Origin: Thiothrix unzii
GTDB taxonomy: Bacteria; Pseudomonadota; Gammaproteobacteria; Thiotrichales; Thiotrichaceae
Reading direction: 5' to 3'
Assembly: GCF_017901175.1 (NCBI RefSeq)
Contig: NZ_CP072793.1
Coordinates: 1,612,001-1,676,000 of the forward strand
Length of the DNA: 64,000 nt
Notes under the pieces: model-generated
The model's input: only the letters and a program-made list of their open reading frames with translations
Told to the model about the DNA's origin: nothing
Database searches by the model: none
Translations under genes and position numbers: made by a program
Shown here: positions 1-8,585 of the stretch, piece by piece
How the letters are laid out: every line of letters begins with the position of its first letter
How positions within the stretch are numbered: the first letter of the stretch is position 1

Positions 1-473
1 CTGGCAGCAGTAATGCTTTGCAACCAAAAATCAATCGGCGACACCTGTTTACCACGCGCAGTCGGCAAACTCGCCGCTGTAAATGCCCGCGCTCCCAAGC
101 CCCGCAATTCACTTTCACGCCGCTTTAACTTAGAGGCTTGTTCCAGATAACTGAACAGGACAGCGACGGAATGTTTACAACTGGTGGTCACTGGACAACT
201 GCACATACCGGTAATCCAATGCGGTCTTTTTTCGTTGTAACTCACTGTCGTGGCATACGGTGTACTGCTGTTACCCTGGACTTTCGCGTAAATCATCACA
301 TTGCCATTACCACTTTGTTCAGCACGGTAATGGGTAACGTGATTGGCTTCAAAATAGTCGATACCACGCTCCACCGTTGCGGTGTCAAATACCGTAAATA
401 ACACGGATTGCGGAATGTTATTATCCGCTAATAGGTCGATATATTTCGGCAACAGGTGCATGTATCCGTCCAT
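1..473 (-). CDS. SWIM zinc-finger protein, N-terminal part only (likely SNF2-type helicase)
   Basis: A reverse-strand reading frame starts at ATG 473 and runs off the left edge with about 157 codons visible. Residues around 90-100 read CSCPVTTSCKH, which is the CxCx(n)CxH zinc-binding pattern of a SWIM domain, preceded by a conserved block ending in HWITGMCSCP. In bacteria an N-terminal SWIM domain of this layout usually precedes an SNF2/DEAD-type helicase, so the missing part may be a helicase, but that part is not in the window. An internal ATG four codons later (461) is an alternative start. The gene is divergent from the unknown protein at 549, with a 75-bp gap. Confidence 0.75.
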   Translation of the reverse strand, partial: MDGYMHLLPKYIDLLADNNIPQSVLFTVFDTATVERGIDYFEANHVTHYRAEQSGNGNVMIYAKVQGNSSTPYATTVSYNEKRPHWITGMCSCPVTTSCKHSVAVLFSYLEQASKLKRRESELRGLGARAFTAASLPTARGKQVSPIDFWLQSITAA

Positions 474-548
474 GAAAAAGTCAAAATCGTGTTACTATGC
501 CCCGATACCGGCAGCAATGCCACATTAACACCCCAAAAGGATTTAGCC

Positions 549-1265
549 GTGATTACAGCAGAACAGCAAAAACAAGTCGATGGTGTGATGGAACTTCTGA
601 GTGCCCACATCGCCAACCCACCTTGGGAAGAATGGATGGTCGAAGTTTTTACCGGTTCCATCGACTACGCCGCCGAAATGTTAGAGCTTTCTGCTGATGA
701 AGTCTTGGATTATCTCGAAGAGCCGCCGTTGGGACAAATGGCACACGCTCACGTTTTCGAGCATTTCATCACCACCGAAACCAATGAAGACGACGAAAGC
801 GTGTTAAGCGAATTCATTCGTACCCGCGTCGAACAACAAACCGGTTCGTTTGCCTGCCAATACATTAATGCGCTCAATAAAGCGACATTAGGCTTGTGGG
901 AAGTGATGGGCTTTACCGCTGGTAAATCCGCCCAAGTGCGCCAACTAGGTACTACCGGGCCGGTATTAGAAGTGCCGTTAGAAGCAGACAGTATTCCTAA
1001 AAACATCTGCATTGCTTCGCGCCTACTGACCTTAGCCGACGGTAGCCACACCTTCAGCTTCGGCTTGTTACCTGTTGACCGCAATGAAGCTGACGATATT
1101 CTGGCTTACCTTGAACAAGTGCGCACCGAAATGCTGGAAACCGCCCAAAGCGAAGGCCACGCACACGATGCTGCTGACGTTGAAGCAGCGATTCGGGAAG
1201 AATTGACTGACCTCATGTTCCACGAAACTTTCGCCTCGTGGATTAGCCAAGGCTTTGAAGAATAA
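549..1265 (+). CDS. Conserved-looking acidic protein of unknown function, 238 aa
   Basis: I do not recognise this protein. It is acidic and mostly helical in appearance, has no signal peptide or membrane segment, and contains no motif I can name. A GTG start at 549 is preferred because AAAGG lies at 536-540 with normal spacing; the frame is open further upstream to ATG 456, but that extension would overlap the divergent SWIM gene. The C-terminal part is rich in Glu and Ala and ends in a conserved-looking block, FHETFASWISQGFEE. It is convergent with the response regulator gene that ends at 1312, with a hairpin between them. Confidence 0.7.
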   Translation: MITAEQQKQVDGVMELLSAHIANPPWEEWMVEVFTGSIDYAAEMLELSADEVLDYLEEPPLGQMAHAHVFEHFITTETNEDDESVLSEFIRTRVEQQTGSFACQYINALNKATLGLWEVMGFTAGKSAQVRQLGTTGPVLEVPLEADSIPKNICIASRLLTLADGSHTFSFGLLPVDRNEADDILAYLEQVRTEMLETAQSEGHAHDAADVEAAIREELTDLMFHETFASWISQGFEE

Positions 1266-1288
1266 AGAATGCCACCTCTCCTCTTGTT

Positions 1289-1311
1289 CCTTCACCCCTT
1301 GCGGGGGAAGG
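1289..1311. repeat. GC-rich hairpin between convergent genes, REP-like
   Basis: CCTTCACCCC at 1289-1298 pairs imperfectly with GGGGGAAGG at 1303-1311 around a TTGC loop. It sits in the 46-bp gap between two convergent genes, and the reverse-strand response regulator stops inside its right flank. There is no clear T-run. It resembles the C-rich/G-rich hairpins that recur as intergenic repeats in many proteobacteria, and it may act as a bidirectional terminator. I saw no second copy in this window. Confidence 0.35.
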
Positions 1312-1935
1312 TCAGGATGGGGGGTTAGCTAACGTCGCTTCGCGCACCATATTGAGTAAATCAATCAAGGAACTGGCGTGCATTTTGTCCATCATGTGAC
1401 TGCGATGAAACTCCACCGTCTTAATGCTCACACCCAGTTTTTCGGCAATTTCTTTGTTGGAATGGTTACGAATCACCAAATCCATCACCTCGGTTTCACG
1501 GTCGGTTAAATTCGCAATACGCGCCCGAATCGTGGTCAAACGCAGCCGTGCTTGCTGATTTTCCTTGTCCAAAGCCAATGCTTCATTCACATAATCCAAC
1601 AGCAATTGGTCTTCAAACGGCTTTTCGAGGAAGTACTTCGCCCCCGCCTGCATCGCCCGCACCGCCATTGGAATATCACCGTGACCAGTAATAAAAATGA
1701 TCGGCAAAGCGTATTGCTGCTTGGTTAAATGTTGCTGTAATTGCAGCCCGCTCATACCGGGCATCCGCACATCCAAAATCAGGCAACCGACCATATGCAT
1801 GGTGTAAAACTTCAAAAAAGCTTCGGCGGAATCAAACGTTGCTACCCGCAAGCGCATGGATTCTAACAACCAGCGTAACGAATCGCGCACCGCCGGATCA
1901 TCATCGACAATAAAAACAGTCGGCTCATAGGTCAT
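1312..1935 (-). CDS. FixJ/NarL-type two-component response regulator
   Basis: This 207-residue protein has an N-terminal receiver domain (about 5-120) with the acidic pocket DDD at 11-13 and the likely phosphoacceptor Asp55 in CLILDVRMPG. A LuxR-type helix-turn-helix follows at about 140-200, containing LTDRETEVMDLV and SNKEIAEKLGVSIKTVEFHR. The gene overlaps the upstream sensor kinase by 4 bp, so it is almost certainly the cognate DNA-binding partner. The combination resembles FixL/FixJ-type pairs. Target genes are unknown. Confidence 0.93.
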   Translation of the reverse strand: MTYEPTVFIVDDDPAVRDSLRWLLESMRLRVATFDSAEAFLKFYTMHMVGCLILDVRMPGMSGLQLQQHLTKQQYALPIIFITGHGDIPMAVRAMQAGAKYFLEKPFEDQLLLDYVNEALALDKENQQARLRLTTIRARIANLTDRETEVMDLVIRNHSNKEIAEKLGVSIKTVEFHRSHMMDKMHASSLIDLLNMVREATLANPPS

Positions 1936-4900
1936 GGATTTGCATCCCCCTCCAAAGGCAACATAAAGCTGAACGTTGCTCCACGGGTTAAATTATTGAC
2001 CGCTTCCAAACGTCCACCGTGGGCTTCAATAATGGAACTGCTGATCGCCAGCCCCATTCCCATACCATTTTTCTTGGTAGAGAAAAACGGGCGGAAAATA
2101 TTCTTTTCAAATCCCACTGGCAACCCCGTCCCCTGATCAACCACCGACAAGCGCAGGGCATGATCGTCGGCACGCGCGGTACGGATGCGTAATACAGCAG
2201 GTTTCGCGTCGTTCATCTCATCCATTGCGTCCAGCGCGTTTTGCACCATATTGATCAATACTTGCTCTATTTGAATTTTATTAATCAACACATTGGGCAG
2301 CTCACTCTCCAACTCAACGATTAATTTGGTTTCCTTAAACTGCTCGGTGGTTTCCAATAAGTGTAAGGTTTCGCGCACCACCTCGTTAATGTTACACGAC
2401 AAACGCTCATTATCTTGATCCTTGCGGGTAAAATCTTTCGCATAGCGCAAAATATCACCTGCACGCCGCACCTGCGTAGACACTAACTGCATGACTTCCT
2501 TCAATTCTTCCAAATTGCAGCCATCACTGTTCAAGCGTCGCTCACAACCACGAATGTAATTGGCAATAGCGGATAATGGCTGATTCAGTTCGTGCGCAAT
2601 CCCCGAAGCCATTTCCCCCAAGGTATTGAGGCGCATAATGTGAGCTAACTCTTGTTGGCGTTCCGCGAGCAATTCTTGTGCTAACTTGCGTTCGGTGTGA
2701 TCCACGATAATCGACATAATGCGCAATTCATCATCAGAAAAATGCACTAGCAATGAGTGAATTTCCAACCAGCGCGGATTACCTTTGCTGGTTCTAATGC
2801 GTAATTCACGCTTATTCACTTCGCCGACCTCACCAATCATCGCAAGGCAGTTGTCCACTTCCGGCAAATATTCGGGAAACACAAAATCCCGCAGGGAACG
2901 CCCCACCAACTCAGCACTGGAACTGACTTCCATAATCGACAAACCCGCTGGATTCACTTCCTGAATAATGCCATCGGTAGTGCAAATATTAATCCAGTTA
3001 GGTTGCATGTGGAAAATCGTGTGGAGTTTTGCGCGTTCAATTTCTAAACGTGCTTCCGCCCATTTACGCTCATCAACCTCTTGGGTCAGTTGTTCATTGG
3101 TACTTTTCAGTTGGTGGTTGGCGGTTTCTAATTCACTGCTTTTGACACTCAACTCTTGATTAACGGTGCGTAACTCTTCGTTAGTCGATTGCAACTCCTC
3201 GTTGGAGGTTTGCAGCTCTTCGGTGGAGGTATACAGCTCCTCGTTAGTCGACTGCGCCTCTTCGTAGGTCGATTGCAATTCCTCGTTGGAGGTTTCCAGC
3301 TCTTCAATTGTGGTTTGTAAACTTTCACGGGTTTCGCGTAATTCTTCTTCCAGCTCTTTTAAACGCACCGTATCAGTCATTTGCTCTACAACAGTATCAC
3401 TCAGAGGCACTTCAACGTCAGAAAACACCTCGAAAACGATCATGCTGACTTCATTTTCGGTAAGCTTTCCTGCCGGAAAATGGCTCACCCGCATTAATAC
3501 GCGCTTGTCTTCACCATTGATTTTCATGGGAATACGCCGACTGAGAATGGACTCATCAGTACGCCGCGCTTTATAGAGCATTCCGCGCATATCCTGACGC
3601 AATTCACTGCGAATTAACTCCAGAATCCCTAATGCGGCACGCCCTTCCATGAAGCTTAGAAACGGATCAACATGACCGCGCACATAAGCAATTTCCTGAC
3701 GGTCATCCAGCAAAATGCACACCGGCTGATAAATGTTTACCAATAATTTATCGACCATATCCTGAAGCTTCACGCGGTTACGCTCACGCGAGCCTTGCCC
3801 GTAAATTGCTGGTCGCTCACGTTGCTGGCGATGTTGTAATAAGTACGGCGAATGACCTTTCACGTCGCCACGACGGCGGTACATACGCGCCTTACGATCC
3901 ACTGTGGTAAACAGATTTTCCGCATTGCCAATCGCTTCAGATTTACCTAAAAACAAAATACCGCCGGTTTCGAGGGCGTAATGAAACGACTCCAGCACTT
4001 TGCGTTGCAAATTCTGGTTAAAGTAGATCAGCACATTGCGGCACGACACCAGATCAAGGTGCGAAAATGGCGGGTCACGCACCAAATCGTGGCGTGCAAA
4101 CAGCACCATATTACGGATGGTTTGATTAAGCTGATATGCACCGTCTTTTTGAATAAAATACTTATCCAATAAACGCGGTTCTATATCGACTACTGCCGCT
4201 TTAGGATAACGTGCTTGGCGGGCAATGGATAATACGCCATCGTATAAATCCGTACCAAAAATCTGAATCTTGTAACGGCTGGCACGATTCCCTAAATATT
4301 CCGATAACATAATCGCAATGGAATAAGCTTCTTCACCCGTGGCACACCCGGCTATCCAAATACGAATTTCACCTTCTATTTTACCTTTCTGGCTAATAAT
4401 ATCTTCCATCATGCGGTGTAAAACCTGATACGCATCGGTATCACGGAAAAATGCAGTGACTGAAATTAAAATATCATTATGTAATTCATATAATTCTTCG
4501 GGTTTATCACGCAAGAAACTGCAATATTCATCAAGACGCTTACATTTATGTAAAGTCATGCGCCGTTCAATACGCCGTAATAAGGTGTTGCGTTTATAAT
4601 CGCGGAAATCTGTGCCGGTTTGATCCAATAACATCCGCAAGATTTCCTGAATCTCATCTTCGCTAGGTTCAGTCTTTTGCGAAAAAGGAAACGAGGAACC
4701 CGGTTGATTGAGTAAGTCATGGATTTGTTGAGCAATTTCTTCGGGTGGCAATACCAAATCCACATGCCCGGTATTGATTGCAGCGTGCGGCATACTGTCA
4801 AAACGCGCGGTTGATTCTAATTGCGCAATGGTAATACCGCCTTCGGCTTTAATCGCACGAATCCCGTGCGCCCCATCCATTCCCGTGCCGGATAAGATAA

Positions 4901-5303
4901 TACCAATAGAACGTTCACCGTGATTTTCTGCGAGCGATGCCAATAAACGGTCAACAGAAGGTTTCGGGCCAATACCCGTGGCTTTTTCCAAATGAATGCG
5001 TTGGCGTGTATAAAAAGCATCCATTCCCGGCGGAATAATGTAGAGTTGACCCGCTTGCAAGGCTTGATCGTGTTGTAATTCATTCACTTGCAACTGGGTT
5101 TCGCGCGACAAAATCGGCACAAGCATACTGCTGTGTTTCGGATCAAGGTGCTGCGCAAGGATATAAACCACACGCTCATCAATCGGTAATTTCGGTACTA
5201 ATAGCCTTAAAGCCTCAAGCCCACCGGCTGACGCACCGATACCCACAATAATTAAGCTGTCATCACTGCCATCATCATGAGTAGCATTGGAATTACCGGT
5301 CAT
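1932..5303 (-). CDS. CheB-CheR-PAS-histidine kinase fusion protein
   Basis: This 1123-residue multidomain signalling protein has, in order: a CheB methylesterase domain (about 15-200) with the catalytic triad Ser25 (GIGASAGG), His52 and Asp143 (GTGMDG) but no receiver domain; a CheR methyltransferase domain (about 215-480) with the SAM motif IAGCATGEEAYS; a long coiled coil (about 645-735) made of repeated EELQTSNEELQST-type heptads; a PAS domain (about 760-870); and a histidine kinase with phosphoacceptor His near 904 (GIAHELNQPLSA), an N-box (NMVQNALDAM) and G-boxes near the C-terminus. There is no signal peptide or membrane segment, so it is cytosolic. Such CheB-CheR-kinase fusions are known, but their methylation substrates are mostly undefined. 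It overlaps the FixJ-type regulator by 4 bp. Confidence 0.93.
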   Translation of the reverse strand: MTGNSNATHDDGSDDSLIIVGIGASAGGLEALRLLVPKLPIDERVVYILAQHLDPKHSSMLVPILSRETQLQVNELQHDQALQAGQLYIIPPGMDAFYTRQRIHLEKATGIGPKPSVDRLLASLAENHGERSIGIILSGTGMDGAHGIRAIKAEGGITIAQLESTARFDSMPHAAINTGHVDLVLPPEEIAQQIHDLLNQPGSSFPFSQKTEPSEDEIQEILRMLLDQTGTDFRDYKRNTLLRRIERRMTLHKCKRLDEYCSFLRDKPEELYELHNDILISVTAFFRDTDAYQVLHRMMEDIISQKGKIEGEIRIWIAGCATGEEAYSIAIMLSEYLGNRASRYKIQIFGTDLYDGVLSIARQARYPKAAVVDIEPRLLDKYFIQKDGAYQLNQTIRNMVLFARHDLVRDPPFSHLDLVSCRNVLIYFNQNLQRKVLESFHYALETGGILFLGKSEAIGNAENLFTTVDRKARMYRRRGDVKGHSPYLLQHRQQRERPAIYGQGSRERNRVKLQDMVDKLLVNIYQPVCILLDDRQEIAYVRGHVDPFLSFMEGRAALGILELIRSELRQDMRGMLYKARRTDESILSRRIPMKINGEDKRVLMRVSHFPAGKLTENEVSMIVFEVFSDVEVPLSDTVVEQMTDTVRLKELEEELRETRESLQTTIEELETSNEELQSTYEEAQSTNEELYTSTEELQTSNEELQSTNEELRTVNQELSVKSSELETANHQLKSTNEQLTQEVDERKWAEARLEIERAKLHTIFHMQPNWINICTTDGIIQEVNPAGLSIMEVSSSAELVGRSLRDFVFPEYLPEVDNCLAMIGEVGEVNKRELRIRTSKGNPRWLEIHSLLVHFSDDELRIMSIIVDHTERKLAQELLAERQQELAHIMRLNTLGEMASGIAHELNQPLSAIANYIRGCERRLNSDGCNLEELKEVMQLVSTQVRRAGDILRYAKDFTRKDQDNERLSCNINEVVRETLHLLETTEQFKETKLIVELESELPNVLINKIQIEQVLINMVQNALDAMDEMNDAKPAVLRIRTARADDHALRLSVVDQGTGLPVGFEKNIFRPFFSTKKNGMGMGLAISSSIIEAHGGRLEAVNNLTRGATFSFMLPLEGDANP

Positions 5304-5385
5304 TGCTTCGCTCCCGCGCGTCAGTATTTTGGTATTAACAGCTTGAAATCAGCCGACCACCAGAAGTCTAACGGAAAAGCGAACC

Positions 5386-5417
5386 AAAAAAAAAGGGTCG
5401 ATTTAAACAATCGACCC
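5386..5417 (-). terminator. Rho-independent terminator, leftward
   Basis: GGGTCGATT at 5395-5403 pairs perfectly with AATCGACCC at 5409-5417 around a 5-base loop. It is followed on the reverse strand by nine T residues (5386-5394). It would end leftward transcripts from plsC or from the candidate RNA described at 5386-5553. Confidence 0.85.
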
Positions 5418-5553
5418 TACCTAGCGTAGGCTTCTTCTGATTTTTGGCTTAGATTCATTATTCTCTAATTTTCCACGTAACGTCGTCACAACGTTGCTGT
5501 ACTTGCGTTCCTCCTAGCTCTGCGTCGATGCGCGTCATCCAGCGCAAGTACAG
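5386..5553 (-). ncRNA. Candidate structured small RNA, about 165 nt
   Basis: The 351-bp gap between the sensor kinase and plsC contains no plausible gene but is highly structured on the reverse strand. It holds an 11-bp perfect stem (CGCAAGTACAG at 5543-5553 with CTGTACTTGCG at 5497-5507), then a smaller stem (AACGT 5479-5483 with ACGTT 5491-5495), then a perfect terminator. A -10-like TACAAT (complement at 5559-5564) would start transcription at about 5552, which is the first base of the long stem. Between the arms of the long stem lies AGGAGGA, with GGA also at two other places, as in Csr/Rsm-type RNAs. I cannot assign it to a family, and it could instead be a structured 3' UTR of plsC. Confidence 0.5.
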
Positions 5554-5558
5554 AACGA

Positions 5559-5564
5559 ATTGTA
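5559..5564 (-). promoter_or_regulatory. -10 element of the candidate small RNA
   Basis: On the reverse strand TACAAT matches the sigma70 -10 consensus at five of six positions and sits 5-7 bases before the 11-bp stem of the candidate RNA. No good -35 hexamer is visible at 16-18 bp spacing (TTCGCT is the best), so the promoter call is weak. Confidence 0.35.
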
Positions 5565-5654
5565 AGGGTATTCGACAATAAAGCGAATAGTAAACGCCCA
5601 AGGTATCATAAAGCTCGTTTACGGGTTTCCCCTAGATCAATCCCTTGAATCCCA

Positions 5655-6410
5655 TCAAACCTTTGAGGATTTTTCTATACGCTGCCGAATATTCGTCTCA
5701 CATAATGTGGCTAATCCTTTACGGTCAAGCCCCGTTATTATTAATGGAGGTAAAAAATGGATTTCAGCCGCACATTCCGACTCACCCAACACACCCCATA
5801 AATTATCCCATAATGCCTGATCATCCACGTAGGGTATTAATGGCTGAGTTAATCCGTTTACACTAGGATAGCGTAATACAATCGGCTGCACCGGAATATC
5901 CAAGTTAATTGCTGGGGCAAATAAACGTGCATGAAATGGCAACACATCATTACCCGTGGTTGTCGTACCTTCGGGAAACAGCAGTACCGTCGCGCCCCCT
6001 TGTAGTGCATCGGTCATGGTCGCCGTTGCTGCCGCTGCCGCGCCTGCTTTACCGCGTGTAATAAACAATGTACCGGCCTTCACTGCCAACCAACCCACCA
6101 CCGGCCAGTGGCGCACTTCCTGTTTCGACAAGAATCGTACTGGCAGCACCCCACCCAATAGCGGAATATCCAGCCAGGTAATGTGATTTGCCACCAGCAA
6201 GGCTCCTGCGCTTGCCGGTGTACCACTAACCTTCACGCGCACGCCCATAATGCGGGTTAAACGCCGCAACCAAGCCTGCACCAAACCCTGATAAAAAGGT
6301 TGGGTCACACTCATCCGCAACACCCCGGCAAAAATCGCGGTCAACAACACCCCCCACAACACATGCCCCAAGAACAACAGCAACCGCGTAACCCGACGTA
6401 ACGTTTTCAT
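5655..6410 (-). CDS. plsC: 1-acyl-sn-glycerol-3-phosphate acyltransferase
   Basis: This enzyme acylates lysophosphatidic acid to phosphatidic acid at the inner membrane. Starting at ATG 6410, which has a GGAG ribosome-binding site directly upstream, the protein has 251 residues: an N-terminal hydrophobic segment (about 10-32), the catalytic NHxxxxD motif (Asn75-His76 to Asp81) and the FPEGT substrate motif near 142. The frame stays open upstream to 6455, but that extension has no ribosome-binding site. It is divergent from pstS, and the shared 178-bp intergenic region carries a Pho box, so phosphate control of plsC is possible. Confidence 0.93.
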   Translation of the reverse strand: MKTLRRVTRLLLFLGHVLWGVLLTAIFAGVLRMSVTQPFYQGLVQAWLRRLTRIMGVRVKVSGTPASAGALLVANHITWLDIPLLGGVLPVRFLSKQEVRHWPVVGWLAVKAGTLFITRGKAGAAAAATATMTDALQGGATVLLFPEGTTTTGNDVLPFHARLFAPAINLDIPVQPIVLRYPSVNGLTQPLIPYVDDQALWDNLWGVLGESECAAEIHFLPPLIITGLDRKGLATLCETNIRQRIEKSSKV

Positions 6411-6489
6411 AATGATCTCCTTGATACCAGCCGAAGAGCCTATTGGCTTCTGCACCAGAACGAAAGGCCGCGCGGAAAATTTTTTTCAT

Positions 6490-6507
6490 TTGTCACAAAG
6501 CTGTCAT
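6490..6507 (+). promoter_or_regulatory. Pho box upstream of pstS
   Basis: TTGTCAC (6490-6496), AAAG, CTGTCAT (6501-6507) form two 7-bp direct repeats with 11-bp periodicity. The second repeat is the exact Pho consensus. The site lies 82 bp before the pstS start and matches the position where PhoB normally replaces a -35 element. It lies in the divergent plsC-pstS region. Confidence 0.85.
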
Positions 6508-6588
6508 ATTGGATGATTAGAGTACGCAGCAGTTCAATACGGACGTGATTGAAACATCATCTGATCTAAAAACTTTGGAGACTTTCAA

Positions 6589-7632
6589 ATGAAGAAACTT
6601 GCTCTGGCAATTGCTGCTGCTCTGGCACTGTCTGCTACCGCCGCACAAGCGCGTGACAACATCGAAATCGTGGGTTCTTCCACTGTTTATCCTTTCACCA
6701 CCGCAGTAGCTGAAACATTTGCTAAGAAAACTGGCAATCCAGCACCAAAGGTTGAATCCACCGGTACTGGCGGCGGTATGAAATTGTTCTGCGCCGGTGC
6801 TGGCGTTGAAACGCCAGACTTGACCAATGCTTCACGCCGCATGAAAAAAGGCGAATTTGAAGACTGCAAAAAGAACGGCGTTGATGCTATCACTGAAATC
6901 AAAATGGGCTACGATGGCTTGACTCTCGCACAATCCAAAAGCGGTGATGAGTTCAAAAACTTCACCCTGAAAGATTTATACATGGGTTTGGCGAAAGACG
7001 TGCCTAACGAAAAAGGCGAATTAGTCCCTAACACTGCCAAAACTTGGAAAGAAGTTAACGCTGAACTGCCAGACGTTAAAATCGAAGTCATCGGGCCGCC
7101 ACCTACTTCTGGTACACGCGACTCTTTCAATGAACTGGGTATGGAAGGCGGTTGTAAGAAAATCGACTCCATGAAAGCACTCAAGGAAAAAGACGAGAAA
7201 GCTTTCAAAGCAGCTTGCCAAACTATCCGTGAAGACGGTGCGTATGTTGAAGCCGGTGAAAACGACAACCTGATCGTACAGAAACTGGAAGCCAACCCTA
7301 AAGCTCTGGGCGCGTTCGGTTTCAGCTTCCTTGAGCAAAATGAAGACAAACTGCGCGGTTTAGCTATCGGCGGCGTTGCGCCTTCACCAGAAGCAGTTAT
7401 TGATGGCAGCTACCCAATGTCACGTTCCATGTACGTTTACGTGAAAAACAGCCACGTTGACCAAGTAAAAGGCATCAAAGAATTTATTGCTGAATACGTC
7501 AGTGAAGCGGCTATGGGTGCTGATGGTTACTTGGCTGACAAAGGCTTAGTACCTGTTGACGCTAAAGAACTGCCAGAAATTGCTAAAAATGCAACAGCCC
7601 TGACTGCAATGACCGCAGATGGCTTGAAATAA
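6589..7632 (+). CDS. pstS: Phosphate ABC transporter periplasmic binding protein
   Basis: This 347-residue protein begins with a Sec signal peptide (KKLALAIAAALALSATAAQA, cleavage near residue 21). The mature start IEIVGSSTVYPFTTAVAE and the later GTGGGMKLFC, PPPTSGTRDSF and GAFGFSF blocks are typical of the PstS phosphate-binding cleft. It captures phosphate in the periplasm for a PstCAB permease, but no pstC, pstA or pstB is in the window. A terminator follows at once, so pstS is monocistronic here. The Pho box upstream predicts induction in phosphate limitation. Confidence 0.95.
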   Translation: MKKLALAIAAALALSATAAQARDNIEIVGSSTVYPFTTAVAETFAKKTGNPAPKVESTGTGGGMKLFCAGAGVETPDLTNASRRMKKGEFEDCKKNGVDAITEIKMGYDGLTLAQSKSGDEFKNFTLKDLYMGLAKDVPNEKGELVPNTAKTWKEVNAELPDVKIEVIGPPPTSGTRDSFNELGMEGGCKKIDSMKALKEKDEKAFKAACQTIREDGAYVEAGENDNLIVQKLEANPKALGAFGFSFLEQNEDKLRGLAIGGVAPSPEAVIDGSYPMSRSMYVYVKNSHVDQVKGIKEFIAEYVSEAAMGADGYLADKGLVPVDAKELPEIAKNATALTAMTADGLK

Positions 7633-7679
7633 TAACAAACACTTCTCCAGTTAATAAATTTTAACGAAAGGAGTTTTAA

Positions 7680-7703
7680 GGGAGCGCGTGTCGCTCCCTT
7701 TTT
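7680..7703 (+). terminator. Rho-independent terminator after pstS
   Basis: GGGAGCG (7680-7686), a 5-base loop and CGCTCCC (7692-7698) form a perfect stem, followed by TTTTT. It lies 48 bp beyond the pstS stop. Confidence 0.9.
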
Positions 7704-7741
7704 ATTGGGCGATGCACAAAAAAATCAACAAATTCAGCACA

Positions 7742-7759
7742 TTGTCACAGAATTGACAC
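7742..7759 (+). promoter_or_regulatory. Pho box upstream of phoB
   Basis: TTGTCAC (7742-7748), AGAA, TTGACAC (7753-7759) form two 7-bp direct repeats with 11-bp periodicity, about 50 bp before the phoB start. This predicts autoregulation of phoB. Confidence 0.75.
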
Positions 7760-7809
7760 ACAACCACGCTTAAATGCAACGTATAAAATGGAATTCATAC
7801 AGGTTTAAC

Positions 7810-8502
7810 ATGCACAATATTCTGATTGTCGAAGACGAACAGCCCATCCGTACAATGGTGAATTTCGCGCTGAGCCGCGCCGGTTTTGAACTCAGCGAGG
7901 CTGCCGATGCGGAACAAGCTTACGCAGAAATTGACCGTAAACGCCCTGAATTAATCCTGATGGATTGGATGCTCCCCGGCATGAACGGCTTGGAATTGGT
8001 ACGACGCTTACAACGCGATGCCAACACCCAAGACATTCCGGTGATTATGCTCACGGCACGCACCGAAGAAGCCGATAAAATCAACGGTTTCAATGCGGGG
8101 ATTGACGACTACATCAGCAAACCCTTTTCCCCGGCGGAATTGCTGGCGCGGATTCAGGCCGTATTGCGGCGCACCCAAACCTCCAATGCGCCCACCAATC
8201 AGCCGTTGGAATACGAACATTTGTTTCTTGACCCGCTCAGTCATCGGGTGACGGCTAAATCCACCGAACTGGAATTTGGCCCCACAGAATTTCGGTTGCT
8301 GAAATTTTTTATGCAGCACCCGGATCGGGTTTACAGTCGTGAGCAATTGCTCAATAACGCTTGGGGACGCAATGTGTATGTCGAAGAGCGCACTGTGGAT
8401 GTGCATATTTTGCGCTTACGCAAGGCATTAGCTCCGCACGGGATTGAGCATTACATCCAAACGGTGCGTGGTGCGGGTTATCGGTTTTCACCTAGCGTCT
8501 AA
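7810..8502 (+). CDS. phoB: Phosphate regulon response regulator PhoB
   Basis: This OmpR/PhoB-family regulator has 230 residues when started at ATG 7810 (MHNILIVEDE). An upstream in-frame ATG at 7774 would add 12 residues not seen in PhoB. The receiver domain has Asp9-Glu10, phosphoacceptor Asp52 (MDWMLPGMNG) and Lys in ISKPFSP. The C-terminal winged helix (about 130-228) includes FGPTEFRLLKFFM and RTVDVHILRLRKAL. It is flanked by pstS and a Pho box, which supports PhoB rather than another OmpR-type regulator. Unusually, no phoR kinase gene follows; the next gene is a glycosyltransferase. Confidence 0.9.
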   Translation: MHNILIVEDEQPIRTMVNFALSRAGFELSEAADAEQAYAEIDRKRPELILMDWMLPGMNGLELVRRLQRDANTQDIPVIMLTARTEEADKINGFNAGIDDYISKPFSPAELLARIQAVLRRTQTSNAPTNQPLEYEHLFLDPLSHRVTAKSTELEFGPTEFRLLKFFMQHPDRVYSREQLLNNAWGRNVYVEERTVDVHILRLRKALAPHGIEHYIQTVRGAGYRFSPSV

Positions 8503-8508
8503 ACATAA

Positions 8509-8526
8509 CCTTCACAAAAACGTCAC
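8509..8526 (+). promoter_or_regulatory. Weak Pho-box-like repeat before the glycosyltransferase
   Basis: CCTTCAC (8509-8515), AAAA, ACGTCAC (8520-8526) repeat with the 11-bp period of Pho boxes, but each matches the consensus at only about four of seven positions. A -10-like TACACT lies at 8566-8571, too far downstream for a standard two-repeat box, so I rate this low. Confidence 0.3.
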
Positions 8527-8585
8527 GGTGTTGCAGCACAAACCTTGGAAAATCAGGGGCATCGCTACACTGGAATGTTTATTTT

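Noticed and set aside
5386-5553. Interpretation of the structured RNA as tmRNA, 6S RNA, RNase P RNA or SRP RNA
   Set aside because: I compared by eye with the conserved parts of these RNAs and found none of them.
8509-8526. Treating the repeat before the glycosyltransferase as a firm Pho box
   Set aside because: Only about four of seven positions match in each half, and it is too far from the -10-like element; it is listed with low confidence only.
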